Below, one piece after another: positions 7,849-14,329 of a stretch of DNA of 64,000 nt (position 1 is its first letter; each line of letters begins with the position of its first letter). The notes under the pieces are model-generated. The model saw only the letters and a list, made by a program, of their open reading frames with translations, had not been told where the DNA came from and made no database searches. The DNA comes from Haloferula luteola (lineage in GTDB: Bacteria; Verrucomicrobiota; Verrucomicrobiia; Verrucomicrobiales; Akkermansiaceae). A program made the translations under genes and the position numbers. Location: NCBI RefSeq assembly GCF_014201715.1, contig NZ_JACHFD010000005.1:62001-126000 (forward strand), given 5' to 3'.

Positions 7849-8765
7849 GCGGCCTGCATGGAGTCAGTGATTTTGATACCGGTGCACTCATTCACCCCGG
7901 CGGCCTGCGCATGGTATAGCGCGGTGAGGGACACGGCGGACACCCCACCACGAATGAAGGCGAGGCCGTAGTTCCGGTCCCACGCCTGCTTATCCACCGC
8001 GCGCTCTCGGCTTTCCTCGGGCGTGAGGGCTTCGCGAGTTTGCAGATCGTATAGCGGCACGCCTCCCGCGTATCCGTCCCAGGCATCACAGCGGTGGACC
8101 AGGATGCCACTGCGGCTCGTGTACCAGTTGCCACGCGCGTTCACTGTGAACTCAGCATCCGGCGGGGGTGCCAGCAGCTCATAGGAGTAGTGGGCATCAT
8201 CGGGCGGGGGCGTCGTTGCCATGCGCACCCGGTATCCCTTGTTTGAGGAGACGATCGGCTCCATCGCCTCGAAGACGTTCTGGAAGTCCGGCATGCGCCC
8301 CACCTCGTCAAGGATCACGTGGCCGGTCCACCCCACCGCCGTGTCGGGATTCGGTGCCACCACCAGTGAGCGGCTGCATTTCGTGCGACTATGCCAGAGC
8401 CGGGTTTCCAGCTTCTGGTGCTCGAAGAGGTCGGCCACCGCATCCACATCCAAGAGCTGTCCGTGGTCATCATCCGCATTCGTTGTCAGGCGGAATTGGC
8501 CCGTGCCATTGGCGGCCTGGCGCAGCTTGTCAGTTACCCCACGCCAGATGTCGGCTTCCTTGCGGATGTTCTCCTGGCCCAGCCGTAGTGCTGCGGAGGC
8601 GAAGATCACGTCACAGATCCGCTCCATCATCCAGTCGAGGCCGATTGAGCCGAGCGTGAAGGATTTTCCATACTGCCGCCGCCACACCAGCGCGGCCATG
8701 CCCACTTCCCGGTTGAGGAAGATCTCTTCTTGCGCGGAGCGAAATTGGATCAGCGGTTGAGCCAT
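7845..8765 (-). CDS. Large terminase, ATPase domain only (N-terminal half of gp28)
   Basis: 306 residues. The deviant Walker A (WRRQYGKSF, residues 28-36) and Walker B (VILDE, 150-154) match Mu-type gp28 packaging ATPases, and the linker motif DRNYGLAFIRGG follows near the end. The protein stops just before the nuclease domain would begin, which is found at 6252-6959. The ATPase pumps DNA into the prohead through the portal. All junctions downstream are 1-4 bp overlaps, which argues against a sequencing error. Confidence 0.85.
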   Translation of the reverse strand: MAQPLIQFRSAQEEIFLNREVGMAALVWRRQYGKSFTLGSIGLDWMMERICDVIFASAALRLGQENIRKEADIWRGVTDKLRQAANGTGQFRLTTNADDDHGQLLDVDAVADLFEHQKLETRLWHSRTKCSRSLVVAPNPDTAVGWTGHVILDEVGRMPDFQNVFEAMEPIVSSNKGYRVRMATTPPPDDAHYSYELLAPPPDAEFTVNARGNWYTSRSGILVHRCDAWDGYAGGVPLYDLQTREALTPEESRERAVDKQAWDRNYGLAFIRGGVSAVSLTALYHAQAAGVNECTGIKITDSMQAA

Positions 8766-8767
8766 GT

Positions 8768-8974
8768 TCAGCGGTCGGATTGCAGGAGCTTGGAGGTGAG
8801 GGCGAGGTCAATGGAGAGATCCGCAGCTTCGGCCAGATACTTGGTTTCGATCGCCTTTTCCCGGATCAGCTCGGAGAGGAAGCGGGCAGCATGCTCGGTG
8901 ATGCCTCCGCACAGCTCGAGGTTGAGGGCTTTGCTGCTCGGTGGATTCGGTGGATTTTCAAGGGGCATGACCAT
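8768..8974 (-). CDS. Small helical phage protein
   Basis: 68 residues (or 66 from the second ATG at 8968), mainly helical after a Pro-rich start (HAARFLSELIREKAIETKYL). It overlaps the upstream membrane/zinc-ribbon gene and ends 2 bp before the terminase ATPase gene. I do not recognise it. Its place between the two terminase subunits might suggest a packaging accessory role. Confidence 0.55.
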   Translation of the reverse strand: MVMPLENPPNPPSSKALNLELCGGITEHAARFLSELIREKAIETKYLAEAADLSIDLALTSKLLQSDR

Positions 8975-9335
8975 GAGCTTCTTCAGGTTGAGGGTTCGGG
9001 GTCGGCTGACGGCGTCCGCATTTCCGGCACCTCCAGTATTCCTGGCGTTTGTGGATCAGCAGGCTCGTGGTCGCGCTGCAGTGCTCGCAGTCCATGGCGA
9101 AGCCGTAGGTGTCAGTCCCGGTGAGGTCGGAGACATACTGCCCCCACGCTGTGGCTCCCAAGTGCATGCCCGCTACCAGGTGGCGGTGCTTCAGCTGGTC
9201 CAGCTTCTGCGCTTTCTTCTCGGCCTCCATCTTCCGGCGGCGGGCGGCGCAGCGCTCATGGTAGTGCCAGCCCACTATTACCCCGACAGCCATGGCTGAC
9301 AGACCGTGGAGGAGGAACAGCACCAGCTCCTTCAT
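8958..9335 (-). CDS. Membrane-anchored zinc-ribbon protein
   Basis: 125 residues from the ATG at 9335, chosen because it overlaps the small-terminase stop (ATGA). One N-terminal membrane segment (MKELVLFLLHGLSAMAVGVI) is followed by a basic helix. The C-terminal region has two Cys-x-x-Cys pairs (CEHC, CRKC) that should form a zinc ribbon. I know no function for this layout. It lies within the packaging genes, between the two terminase subunits. Confidence 0.55.
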   Translation of the reverse strand: MKELVLFLLHGLSAMAVGVIVGWHYHERCAARRRKMEAEKKAQKLDQLKHRHLVAGMHLGATAWGQYVSDLTGTDTYGFAMDCEHCSATTSLLIHKRQEYWRCRKCGRRQPTPNPQPEEAHGHAP

Positions 9336-10015
9336 GCGGCTACCTCCTTGCCAAACATCAGTTGGCGCAGAGCATCCATCTGCACATGGCGCGGCTTGCC
9401 GCTTTCCAGGATCGATTGCGCGGCCGGACTCTTGGCCCACTCCACGAATTTCTCCACCGTCTGGCGTTCGAACTTTTCACGATCCAGCTTCTGCGCCTGC
9501 GCCTTCAGCGTCGTCTTCTGTTTGTCCAACTTCACCCGATCGGCGGCGATGTCCGCCTGCCGGAGCGAGGCGATCGCACCGGTCAGGGCAGTCAGGCGCT
9601 TCACGGGATCGATCGCCTCCGCTTCCGCTTCCCCTTCGCCCATGTCCACCGCCACCTCCATCGCGGTTTCGATGGCCTCCATCAGCTCGCCGCCGATTCG
9701 CGCGGCCAACCCTTCGGAGACATGGCCTCCGGCGCTGGCGATCTGGCGGCAGTAGTCGGAGAGTTCTTTCTGTGCCTCGATCTGCTCCTGCTGGCGCAGC
9801 CATTTCCGGTATCCACCCGTCCTCCAGTTGGAGAGATTCTCCGCGCTCGCGGGCATCCCTTCGAAGTGGGCTTCCCACACCCGCACCGCTTCGGATTCGG
9901 CATTCAGCCATCCCAGGATCTCGGTGGAGGTTTGCCCGTCGAGCAGCCGTTGATTTACCTCCCGCCGCAGCGCGTGCGGGAGGCGGCCGATCTTTCCGTT
10001 GTGAGTGCGGGCCAT
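9332..10015 (-). CDS. Small terminase, Mu gp27-like (DUF3486)
   Basis: 227 residues. The N-terminus has the DUF3486 signature (GKIGRLPHALRREVNQRLLD, then WLNAE), a helix-turn-helix that would recognise the packaging site. A long helical middle follows (EKFERQTVEKF). In Mu-like phages this protein picks the phage DNA and hands it to the large subunit. It lies 6 bp after a 75-residue gene and overlaps the membrane/zinc-ribbon gene. Confidence 0.85.
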   Translation of the reverse strand: MARTHNGKIGRLPHALRREVNQRLLDGQTSTEILGWLNAESEAVRVWEAHFEGMPASAENLSNWRTGGYRKWLRQQEQIEAQKELSDYCRQIASAGGHVSEGLAARIGGELMEAIETAMEVAVDMGEGEAEAEAIDPVKRLTALTGAIASLRQADIAADRVKLDKQKTTLKAQAQKLDREKFERQTVEKFVEWAKSPAAQSILESGKPRHVQMDALRQLMFGKEVAA

Positions 10016-10021
10016 GGGTGT

Positions 10022-10249
10022 TCAGAGCCGGTGGCCTAGGTAGGCGGGCTGCTGCTCTGTTTTGAGAATTTCGCCGATCGTCATCAGATCATCAGTGCGG
10101 GCCGAGTAGATCTCCTCATCGTGGCGCATACTGGTGATGGTGTCGTCTTCGTTCCATTTCGCACCCGTGGCAGCTTCCCACAGCGTGATAGCTTCTTCCA
10201 TCGAGTGGGCGGCATAGACATCCCCGTCGTTGATCTTGTAGGCGGTCAT
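10022..10249 (-). CDS. Small acidic protein of unknown function
   Basis: 75 residues, acidic (MTAYKINDGDVYAAHSMEEA). The segment VYAAHSMEEAITLWEAATG resembles the short sensor-like domains seen in other phage small proteins, but no firm family can be named. It overlaps the endolysin gene by 4 bp and precedes the small terminase by 6 bp. Confidence 0.55.
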   Translation of the reverse strand: MTAYKINDGDVYAAHSMEEAITLWEAATGAKWNEDDTITSMRHDEEIYSARTDDLMTIGEILKTEQQPAYLGHRL

Positions 10250-10956
10250 AGGATCTTGGAACTTTTGCCTTCGGCCCGGCTCAGCGGGCGGATGCGGCGG
10301 ATGGAGAGCAGGCGGTTGGTGGCGTATCCGGTCACGTTCACCTCATTGTTCTGGTTGCCACCCAGCATGTAGATCAGATCGCGATTGGCGTTGTAGTGTT
10401 CGAAGAAGGCCACATGACCCTCCCAGCCGCTGCGGGACCCGCGCCACAGCACCACCACATCACCCGGCTTGGCCTGGGCCAGCTCCACGGACTGCCCCAC
10501 CTCCAGCCATGAGCGGGCATTGAGCTTTCCGCTGCGCTCGTATTCGCAGTCCTGGCACATCGCGTTGGCGAAGGCACTGCACCACGCCGTCTCATCATCG
10601 GAGATCCAGGTGGCGATGCGCCGGTGCCAGGCGACGATCAGCGGATTGTCCCGGCTGCCGGGAATTTCTCGGCATCCCAGATAGGTGCGGGCCATTCCAT
10701 AGGGGTCCAGCGTGGGCAGCTTGCCCATTCTCACCAGTTCGCGGATGATGCCCCCGAGTGTCTCGGGTCCCGGCTCCCCGTCCACCGTCACCTCCACATA
10801 CCGTTGCACCGCCTTCCAGGCTCGGGAGAGCGAGGAAGTCACCGGCAGGGGGAGTTGCAGCGCGGCCGCCGTCGCGATCACCGTTTGCATCCGAGGTACG
10901 TTATCGGCGGTGATACCCAGATACGTTTGCAGATCGCGGTAGGTGGAGATGGTCAT
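10246..10956 (-). CDS. Endolysin, NlpC/P60-CHAP-type (TIGR02594-like)
   Basis: 236 residues. The catalytic domain (about 88-225) shows the family's order: ARTYLGCREIPG, WCSAFANAMC with the nucleophile Cys126, AKPGDVVVLWRG, GHVAFFEHY with His181, and a late GGNQ motif. The first 80 residues (helical, with VTVDGEPGPET) look like a small peptidoglycan-binding domain. There is no signal peptide, so a holin is expected to release it, and the next upstream gene is holin-like. It cuts peptide bonds in the host cell wall at lysis. Confidence 0.8.
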   Translation of the reverse strand: MTISTYRDLQTYLGITADNVPRMQTVIATAAALQLPLPVTSSLSRAWKAVQRYVEVTVDGEPGPETLGGIIRELVRMGKLPTLDPYGMARTYLGCREIPGSRDNPLIVAWHRRIATWISDDETAWCSAFANAMCQDCEYERSGKLNARSWLEVGQSVELAQAKPGDVVVLWRGSRSGWEGHVAFFEHYNANRDLIYMLGGNQNNEVNVTGYATNRLLSIRRIRPLSRAEGKSSKIL

Positions 10957-11097
10957 CGGGTTCAGGGAATTTGTCCTCCTGTAAGGTCAGGTTGGGAGAC
11001 AGGCTTGGCCGATGAGCGGAGCGGGGAGGACAGTCCGCACCGCCCACCGGCCAGCCTGCGACCACAGGACGGCTGCCCCATGGCCGGAAGGGGTTCG

Positions 11098-11478
11098 CTA
11101 CTTGGTGGCCTCGATCGCCTTCTCCGCGATGATGGTCACGGAGGCCGGGTCCGGCTGGGCAGACCAGTTGCCGGATGGGTCCAGCGTGATCGTGCAGCTG
11201 GCCAGCGCCAGGCAGGCCACCGCCATCAGCAGGAGGAAGGGCACTCCGTTGGACTTTGCCACGGCAGCTTTCACCCAGCTACGGCCCATGCCGTAGATGG
11301 TATTGAGCACGGCGCTCACGCCCAGCGCCCACTTGGCATCCACGGCATCCAGCGCGGCCAGCGCCACGGCGATGAGGTTCAGCGCCAGCACCAGCCAGAA
11401 TTCGGTGGTCTTGATTCCCGGGGTGGCCGTCACCGGCGCAGGGATGATTCCGATGGGAGTTTCAGTATCGTTAGCCAT
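11098..11478 (-). CDS. Holin-like protein fused to a lipoprotein-type tail
   Basis: 126 residues from the ATG at 11478. A first membrane region (about 20-65, FWLVLALNLIAVALAALDAV, then VLNTIYGMGRSWVKAA) resembles holin-like phage proteins. After a short linker comes what looks like a complete lipoprotein signal (LLLMAVACLALASC) followed by TITLDPSGNWSAQPDP, typical of small phage lipoproteins. In most phages these are two genes. An internal start near the second part would give a free lipoprotein, but no good one is visible. Probable lysis function with the adjacent endolysin. Confidence 0.55.
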   Translation of the reverse strand: MANDTETPIGIIPAPVTATPGIKTTEFWLVLALNLIAVALAALDAVDAKWALGVSAVLNTIYGMGRSWVKAAVAKSNGVPFLLLMAVACLALASCTITLDPSGNWSAQPDPASVTIIAEKAIEATK

Positions 11479-11519
11479 ATCAGTTGCGGGGTTGCAGGTT
11501 GATGGATTGCGGAGAGAGT

Positions 11520-11786
11520 TCACCCACGCTCCTCGGCCAGGATGCCGATGGCGGTGATCCGGTAGTAGCGGCTGCCGCCCAGCGCATCGGGGGTCACGCT
11601 CAGCTGCTCCAGCCCGGTCAGAAATTCGGCAGCGGCCTCCACCTCGGAGAGGGTGAAGTCATATTCCCTCGCCAGCCCACGGCGGATCGTGGTGGCGGAT
11701 TGGGAGATCGCCTGCCGGGCATAGAGATGCCCGCGCACCGCATGGCGGCATTCCTCCCGGCGCAGTTGGCTTTCGGTAGTCGGCAT
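11520..11786 (-). CDS. Winged-helix-like small phage protein
   Basis: 88 residues. The pattern SEVEAAAEFLTGLEQLSV, then LGGSRYYRITAIGILAEE resembles a winged-helix fold known from small proteins near the lysis genes of Mu-like phages. It might bind DNA; whether it regulates late genes is not known. It lies 22 bp after the first gene of the leftward late operon. Confidence 0.55.
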   Translation of the reverse strand: MPTTESQLRREECRHAVRGHLYARQAISQSATTIRRGLAREYDFTLSEVEAAAEFLTGLEQLSVTPDALGGSRYYRITAIGILAEERG

Positions 11787-11808
11787 GGTCCTCCTAGGGT
11801 TGTATTAC

Positions 11809-12159
11809 TTACTTGGTTCCCAGCTTCCCTTCGATGCGGCCCAGCGCGCGGTGGATCGCCTGCATCTCGGAGGTGAGCGTCCGCTCGATCGAGGTCACTC
11901 GCCCATCTAGATTGGACACATCCTCCTTCAGAGCATGGTGCTCCGGCTTGGTGACGTATTGGGAATGCTCGGCAGCGTCGGCCCCTTTGAGCTTCCGCCA
12001 GTTCAGCATCCCGCTCATGATCCGGTCACCTGTCGCCACCACGGCAGCCAGACTCAGCAGCAGCCAGCCCACGGTTTGGGGGGACTCGGGATCAGGCAGC
12101 GCTCCGCCGATCTCGGCGAGCAGGGGCAGGAAATAAAAAAGGGGCTCAGCGCCGGGCAT
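11809..12159 (-). CDS. Membrane protein with coiled coil, first gene of leftward late operon
   Basis: 116 residues. An N-terminal hydrophobic region (VGWLLLSLAAVVATGD) is followed by a long heptad-rich helix (ALKEDVSNLDGRVTSIERTL). This one-membrane-span plus coiled-coil layout fits DUF2730-like proteins near Mu genes 24-26, or an inner-membrane spanin or holin accessory. It starts 29 bp downstream of the shared 29-bp late element; its ATG directly follows an AT-rich TATATT. Confidence 0.55.
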   Translation of the reverse strand: MPGAEPLFYFLPLLAEIGGALPDPESPQTVGWLLLSLAAVVATGDRIMSGMLNWRKLKGADAAEHSQYVTKPEHHALKEDVSNLDGRVTSIERTLTSEMQAIHRALGRIEGKLGTK

Positions 12160-12188
12160 AAATATACCCTAGCACCGCCCCTTGGATT

Positions 12189-12217
12189 CCAGCGGACCTA
12201 TTGGACTGTTTTGACCA
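12189..12217 (-). promoter_or_regulatory. Shared 29-bp late element, copy for leftward operon
   Basis: This 29-bp block is the exact reverse complement of 27026-27054. Read along the minus strand it begins TGGTCAAAACAGTCCAATAG. It ends 29 bp upstream of the first gene of the lysis-packaging-fibre operon, as the other copy ends 32 bp upstream of the first gene of the head-tail operon. Same sequence, same orientation and same distance to both operons indicate a promoter or activator site for late transcription. Confidence 0.75.
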
Positions 12218-12220
12218 ACT

Positions 12221-12589
12221 TCAGAGCAGGTCCAGCGCGTCTTCTCTCTGGCGCGCCTCTTGCATCGCTTCCCGCGCGATCCTCGCGGCTTCATCTTTCC
12301 GCGAGAGAAGGGCGGCGTCTGCCATGTCTAAGAAGGCCATCGCCAACGAGTAACAAGCGGCATGTCCCGCTGCTCCAATTAGACCCGAGAGCACTAGGGT
12401 CAAATTCATGGTGACCAAGCCAACGGCTGCAGCAGCCAGCAAGATAATCACGGCAATGGCAGCGTACCATAAAAGCCCAGTTCGCAATCCAGCATAAGCG
12501 CTTTGCCTGCGAATCTTCTCCCGCACGGAGGAGTGAGTGGACGGCTCTCGCAGTTTTGACCTTCCGGTCCTGAAATGTGTCTTTTTCAT
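12221..12589 (-). CDS. Membrane protein coupled to the repressor gene
   Basis: 122 residues: a basic N-terminus, two membrane segments (LLWYAAIAVIILLAAAAVGL, then NLTLVLSGLIGAAG and following) and a charged C-terminal helix. It starts 1 bp after the repressor stop, so it should be made in the lysogen. Genes in this place often cause superinfection exclusion or other lysogenic conversion. That role is inferred from position only; no family is recognised. Confidence 0.6.
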   Translation of the reverse strand: MKKTHFRTGRSKLREPSTHSSVREKIRRQSAYAGLRTGLLWYAAIAVIILLAAAAVGLVTMNLTLVLSGLIGAAGHAACYSLAMAFLDMADAALLSRKDEAARIAREAMQEARQREDALDLL

Positions 12590-12590
12590 T

Positions 12591-13046
12591 TCAGCTATGA
12601 GAACGCATCACTGATAGAATGGCTTGGGCTTTATCAAAAGCCCTTCCATCGCCTCTCGCTCCTTCTTCCGCTAGCACTGCCAGCAACCTAGCAATCTCGT
12701 CTGGCTTCATCGCCGCAATCAGATCCGTTGCCACTTCTTCGAGCGGACTGCCGGACGAACGTCTTCCAATCCTTTGAGATCGGTCTTCTTTGGGCTTCTG
12801 AATTCGAAGTCCATTTCCGGCTATAGCTTCCAGTAACGTGATCATGCGGTCTAGCGATACTCCCTCAGATGCAGCGATCTTTTCCAGCGTTCCTCGCGTC
12901 AACCTTCGTCTTCCGTTCTCTATATCGGACAGATAGCCCTGCGAAATCTTCGCGCTTTGGGCCAGAGCCTGGGCAGTGGTCTTCGATCTTTTCCGCCACT
13001 CCCTAAGAGCGGCGCCTATTTCGGCATCGTTTAAATGTGTAAGCAT
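12591..13046 (-). CDS. XRE-family lysogeny repressor
   Basis: 151 residues from the ATG at 13046. A longer in-frame start at 13202 would overlap the Ner gene and its operators. The N-terminal helix-turn-helix is of the XRE type (TTAQALAQSAKISQGYLSDI, then ENGRRRLTRGTLEKIA). The C-terminal part (EIARLLAVLAEEG) is helical. It is divergent from the Ner-like gene across a 124-bp intergenic region rich in short dyads, as in the Mu c/ner switch. It probably holds down the early operon. Confidence 0.75.
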   Translation of the reverse strand: MLTHLNDAEIGAALREWRKRSKTTAQALAQSAKISQGYLSDIENGRRRLTRGTLEKIAASEGVSLDRMITLLEAIAGNGLRIQKPKEDRSQRIGRRSSGSPLEEVATDLIAAMKPDEIARLLAVLAEEGARGDGRAFDKAQAILSVMRSHS

Positions 13047-13113
13047 GACAGTGGGAACAGCGGGCGGATACGCGTATATTTTGCACCTGCCGTCAAGCTG
13101 GCGCCTTGATTTT

Positions 13114-13203
13114 TGCGAATATCGCACTTTTTGATTGCCTGATACGGGTAAGCGGCGATAAATCGCGAACATGACCCACGCGAAACTTTGCGAATTACGC
13201 AAA
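13114..13203. promoter_or_regulatory. Operator cluster of the lysogeny switch
   Basis: Three dyads with related half-sites lie here: TGCGA-ATA-TCGCA at 13114-13126, GCGAT-AA-ATCGC at 13155-13166, and TTTGCG-AATTA-CGCAAA at 13187-13203. The last is inside the start of the Ner-like gene. Further GCGAA/TTCGC half-sites occur at about 13295-13350. They lie between and within the divergent regulator genes, as expected for repressor and Ner operators. Promoter hexamers could not be picked with confidence. Confidence 0.6.
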
Positions 13204-13365
13204 CGGCTTCGCAGCGCCGGATGGACTCAACGTGCGCTTGCGGAGGCTTGTAATGTTACCCAAGCTCATATTTCGTTCGTCCTCCGAGGAAAGCGGAGTT
13301 CGCAAAGGTTGCTCGAAAGGCTCTGCGAACTTTCGCGCACGAAAAGCGAAACTACTGCTCGTTAA
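13171..13365 (+). CDS. Ner/Cro-like helix-turn-helix regulator
   Basis: 64 residues, nearly all a helix-turn-helix: WTQRALAEACNVTQAHISFV, then LRGKRSSQRLLERL. It is the first gene of the rightward early operon and starts inside the operator cluster. In Mu, Ner turns down early transcription and the repressor gene. The size and place fit that role. Confidence 0.7.
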   Translation: MTHAKLCELRKRLRSAGWTQRALAEACNVTQAHISFVLRGKRSSQRLLERLCELSRTKSETTAR

Positions 13366-13370
13366 GTGCG

Positions 13371-14282
13371 ATGAAGTATGGCGAACATTTCATGGGTGAG
13401 CTGATTCCCCACCCCATGTTGGAGCGGATCACCATGCTGCCGGATTTGGCCGCACGGGAGACCCGCCTGGGCAAGGAATCGGGAAAAGACCGGGCAGGCC
13501 ACCGCGAAAAGGCGGAGGAGCTGAGCACGGAGTGGGCTGCCTTTTGTGAGGACATCCGGGAGCACGGAATCCGGGAACCTCTCAAGATTTGCCCGATTCC
13601 AGAGAAGGAAAAGAAGAGCCTTCCAGGCCGCATCACGCATTGGATCGTGGATGGTAGGCACCGCTGGCAGGCGTCGCTGGATACGGGCATCGCATTCGCA
13701 TCCTGCGTGATCGTCAGCCTAGAGGAGGCCGCAGACATCATCCTCTCCGCAGTCACCCGGAGGCATTTCTCCAAGGGCTCACTGGCATACATGTCGGTGC
13801 TCACCTGCCCGGAAGTGGCCATGGGTGGGGCCAAGAGGAAAGCCTCAACACAGTTCAAGACCGGTCCCGCACTGAGTGCGGGACCGGTTGAAGCTTCCGC
13901 GATGACTGCCGAAGCTCTCTCCAAACGAGTGGGCGTTTCCCTCCGCATCATGGAGCAAGCCTGCGAATTGTATCGCGAGCTAGATGGCTTCCCTGCCTTG
14001 GCGCGGGAGGCGGAGGCATCGGTCTTTTCTGGCTCGGGTCTCGGCGCGGTCTGCGGCTGGGTGAAGGGGGAGAAGACTCAGGGAGGGGAGGGCGCGGTCG
14101 CCGCCCGGCCGAAGAAGGAACCAAACTATAACCATCTGGCCACCAGCTCATTGGTCACGCTCGGGAATGTCGCCAAGGCATGGCCCCAGCTTGAGGAGCA
14201 TCGCCGTGCGGATGTGATCAAGGGCCTCCGGGAGGTCCTCCATACCCTGCCCCCAGCCGTCCGCCACGCCATCCTTTCCTAG
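13371..14282 (+). CDS. ParB-like nuclease-domain protein
   Basis: 303 residues. The ParB/sulfiredoxin-type N-terminal domain is visible as EHGIREPLKICPI and the motif IVDGRHRWQASLDTG. The middle (ALSKRVGVSLRIMEQACELY) is a helix-turn-helix, and the C-terminus has the pattern HLATSSLVTLGNVAKAWPQL. ParB-like proteins in early regions of Mu-like phages may be DNA-binding regulators or CTP switches. It starts 5 bp after the Ner stop. A 29-bp perfect palindrome lies inside the gene and is translated as TGPALSAGP. Confidence 0.65.
   Translation: MKYGEHFMGELIPHPMLERITMLPDLAARETRLGKESGKDRAGHREKAEELSTEWAAFCEDIREHGIREPLKICPIPEKEKKSLPGRITHWIVDGRHRWQASLDTGIAFASCVIVSLEEAADIILSAVTRRHFSKGSLAYMSVLTCPEVAMGGAKRKASTQFKTGPALSAGPVEASAMTAEALSKRVGVSLRIMEQACELYRELDGFPALAREAEASVFSGSGLGAVCGWVKGEKTQGGEGAVAARPKKEPNYNHLATSSLVTLGNVAKAWPQLEEHRRADVIKGLREVLHTLPPAVRHAILS
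13860..13888. repeat. Perfect 29-bp palindrome inside the ParB-like gene
   Basis: The 14-bp arm ACCGGTCCCGCACT (13860-13873) and its exact reverse complement (13875-13888) flank a single G. It is translated in frame, so it does not break the gene. It could be a binding site for the ParB-like protein itself, an inserted REP-type palindrome, or a transcript hairpin. Confidence 0.6.
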
Positions 14283-14329
14283 TCCATCCACCCCGCACTT
14301 GCCATCTGGCGGGTGCGCTGAATGCCACC

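Noticed and set aside
6252..8765. Sequencing error or frameshift as the cause of the split terminase
   Set aside because: Two complete genes lie in the gap and every junction is a tidy start-stop overlap.
13047..13202. A longer N-terminus for the repressor (start at 13202)
   Set aside because: It would cover the operators and the Ner start and adds a sequence without family likeness.
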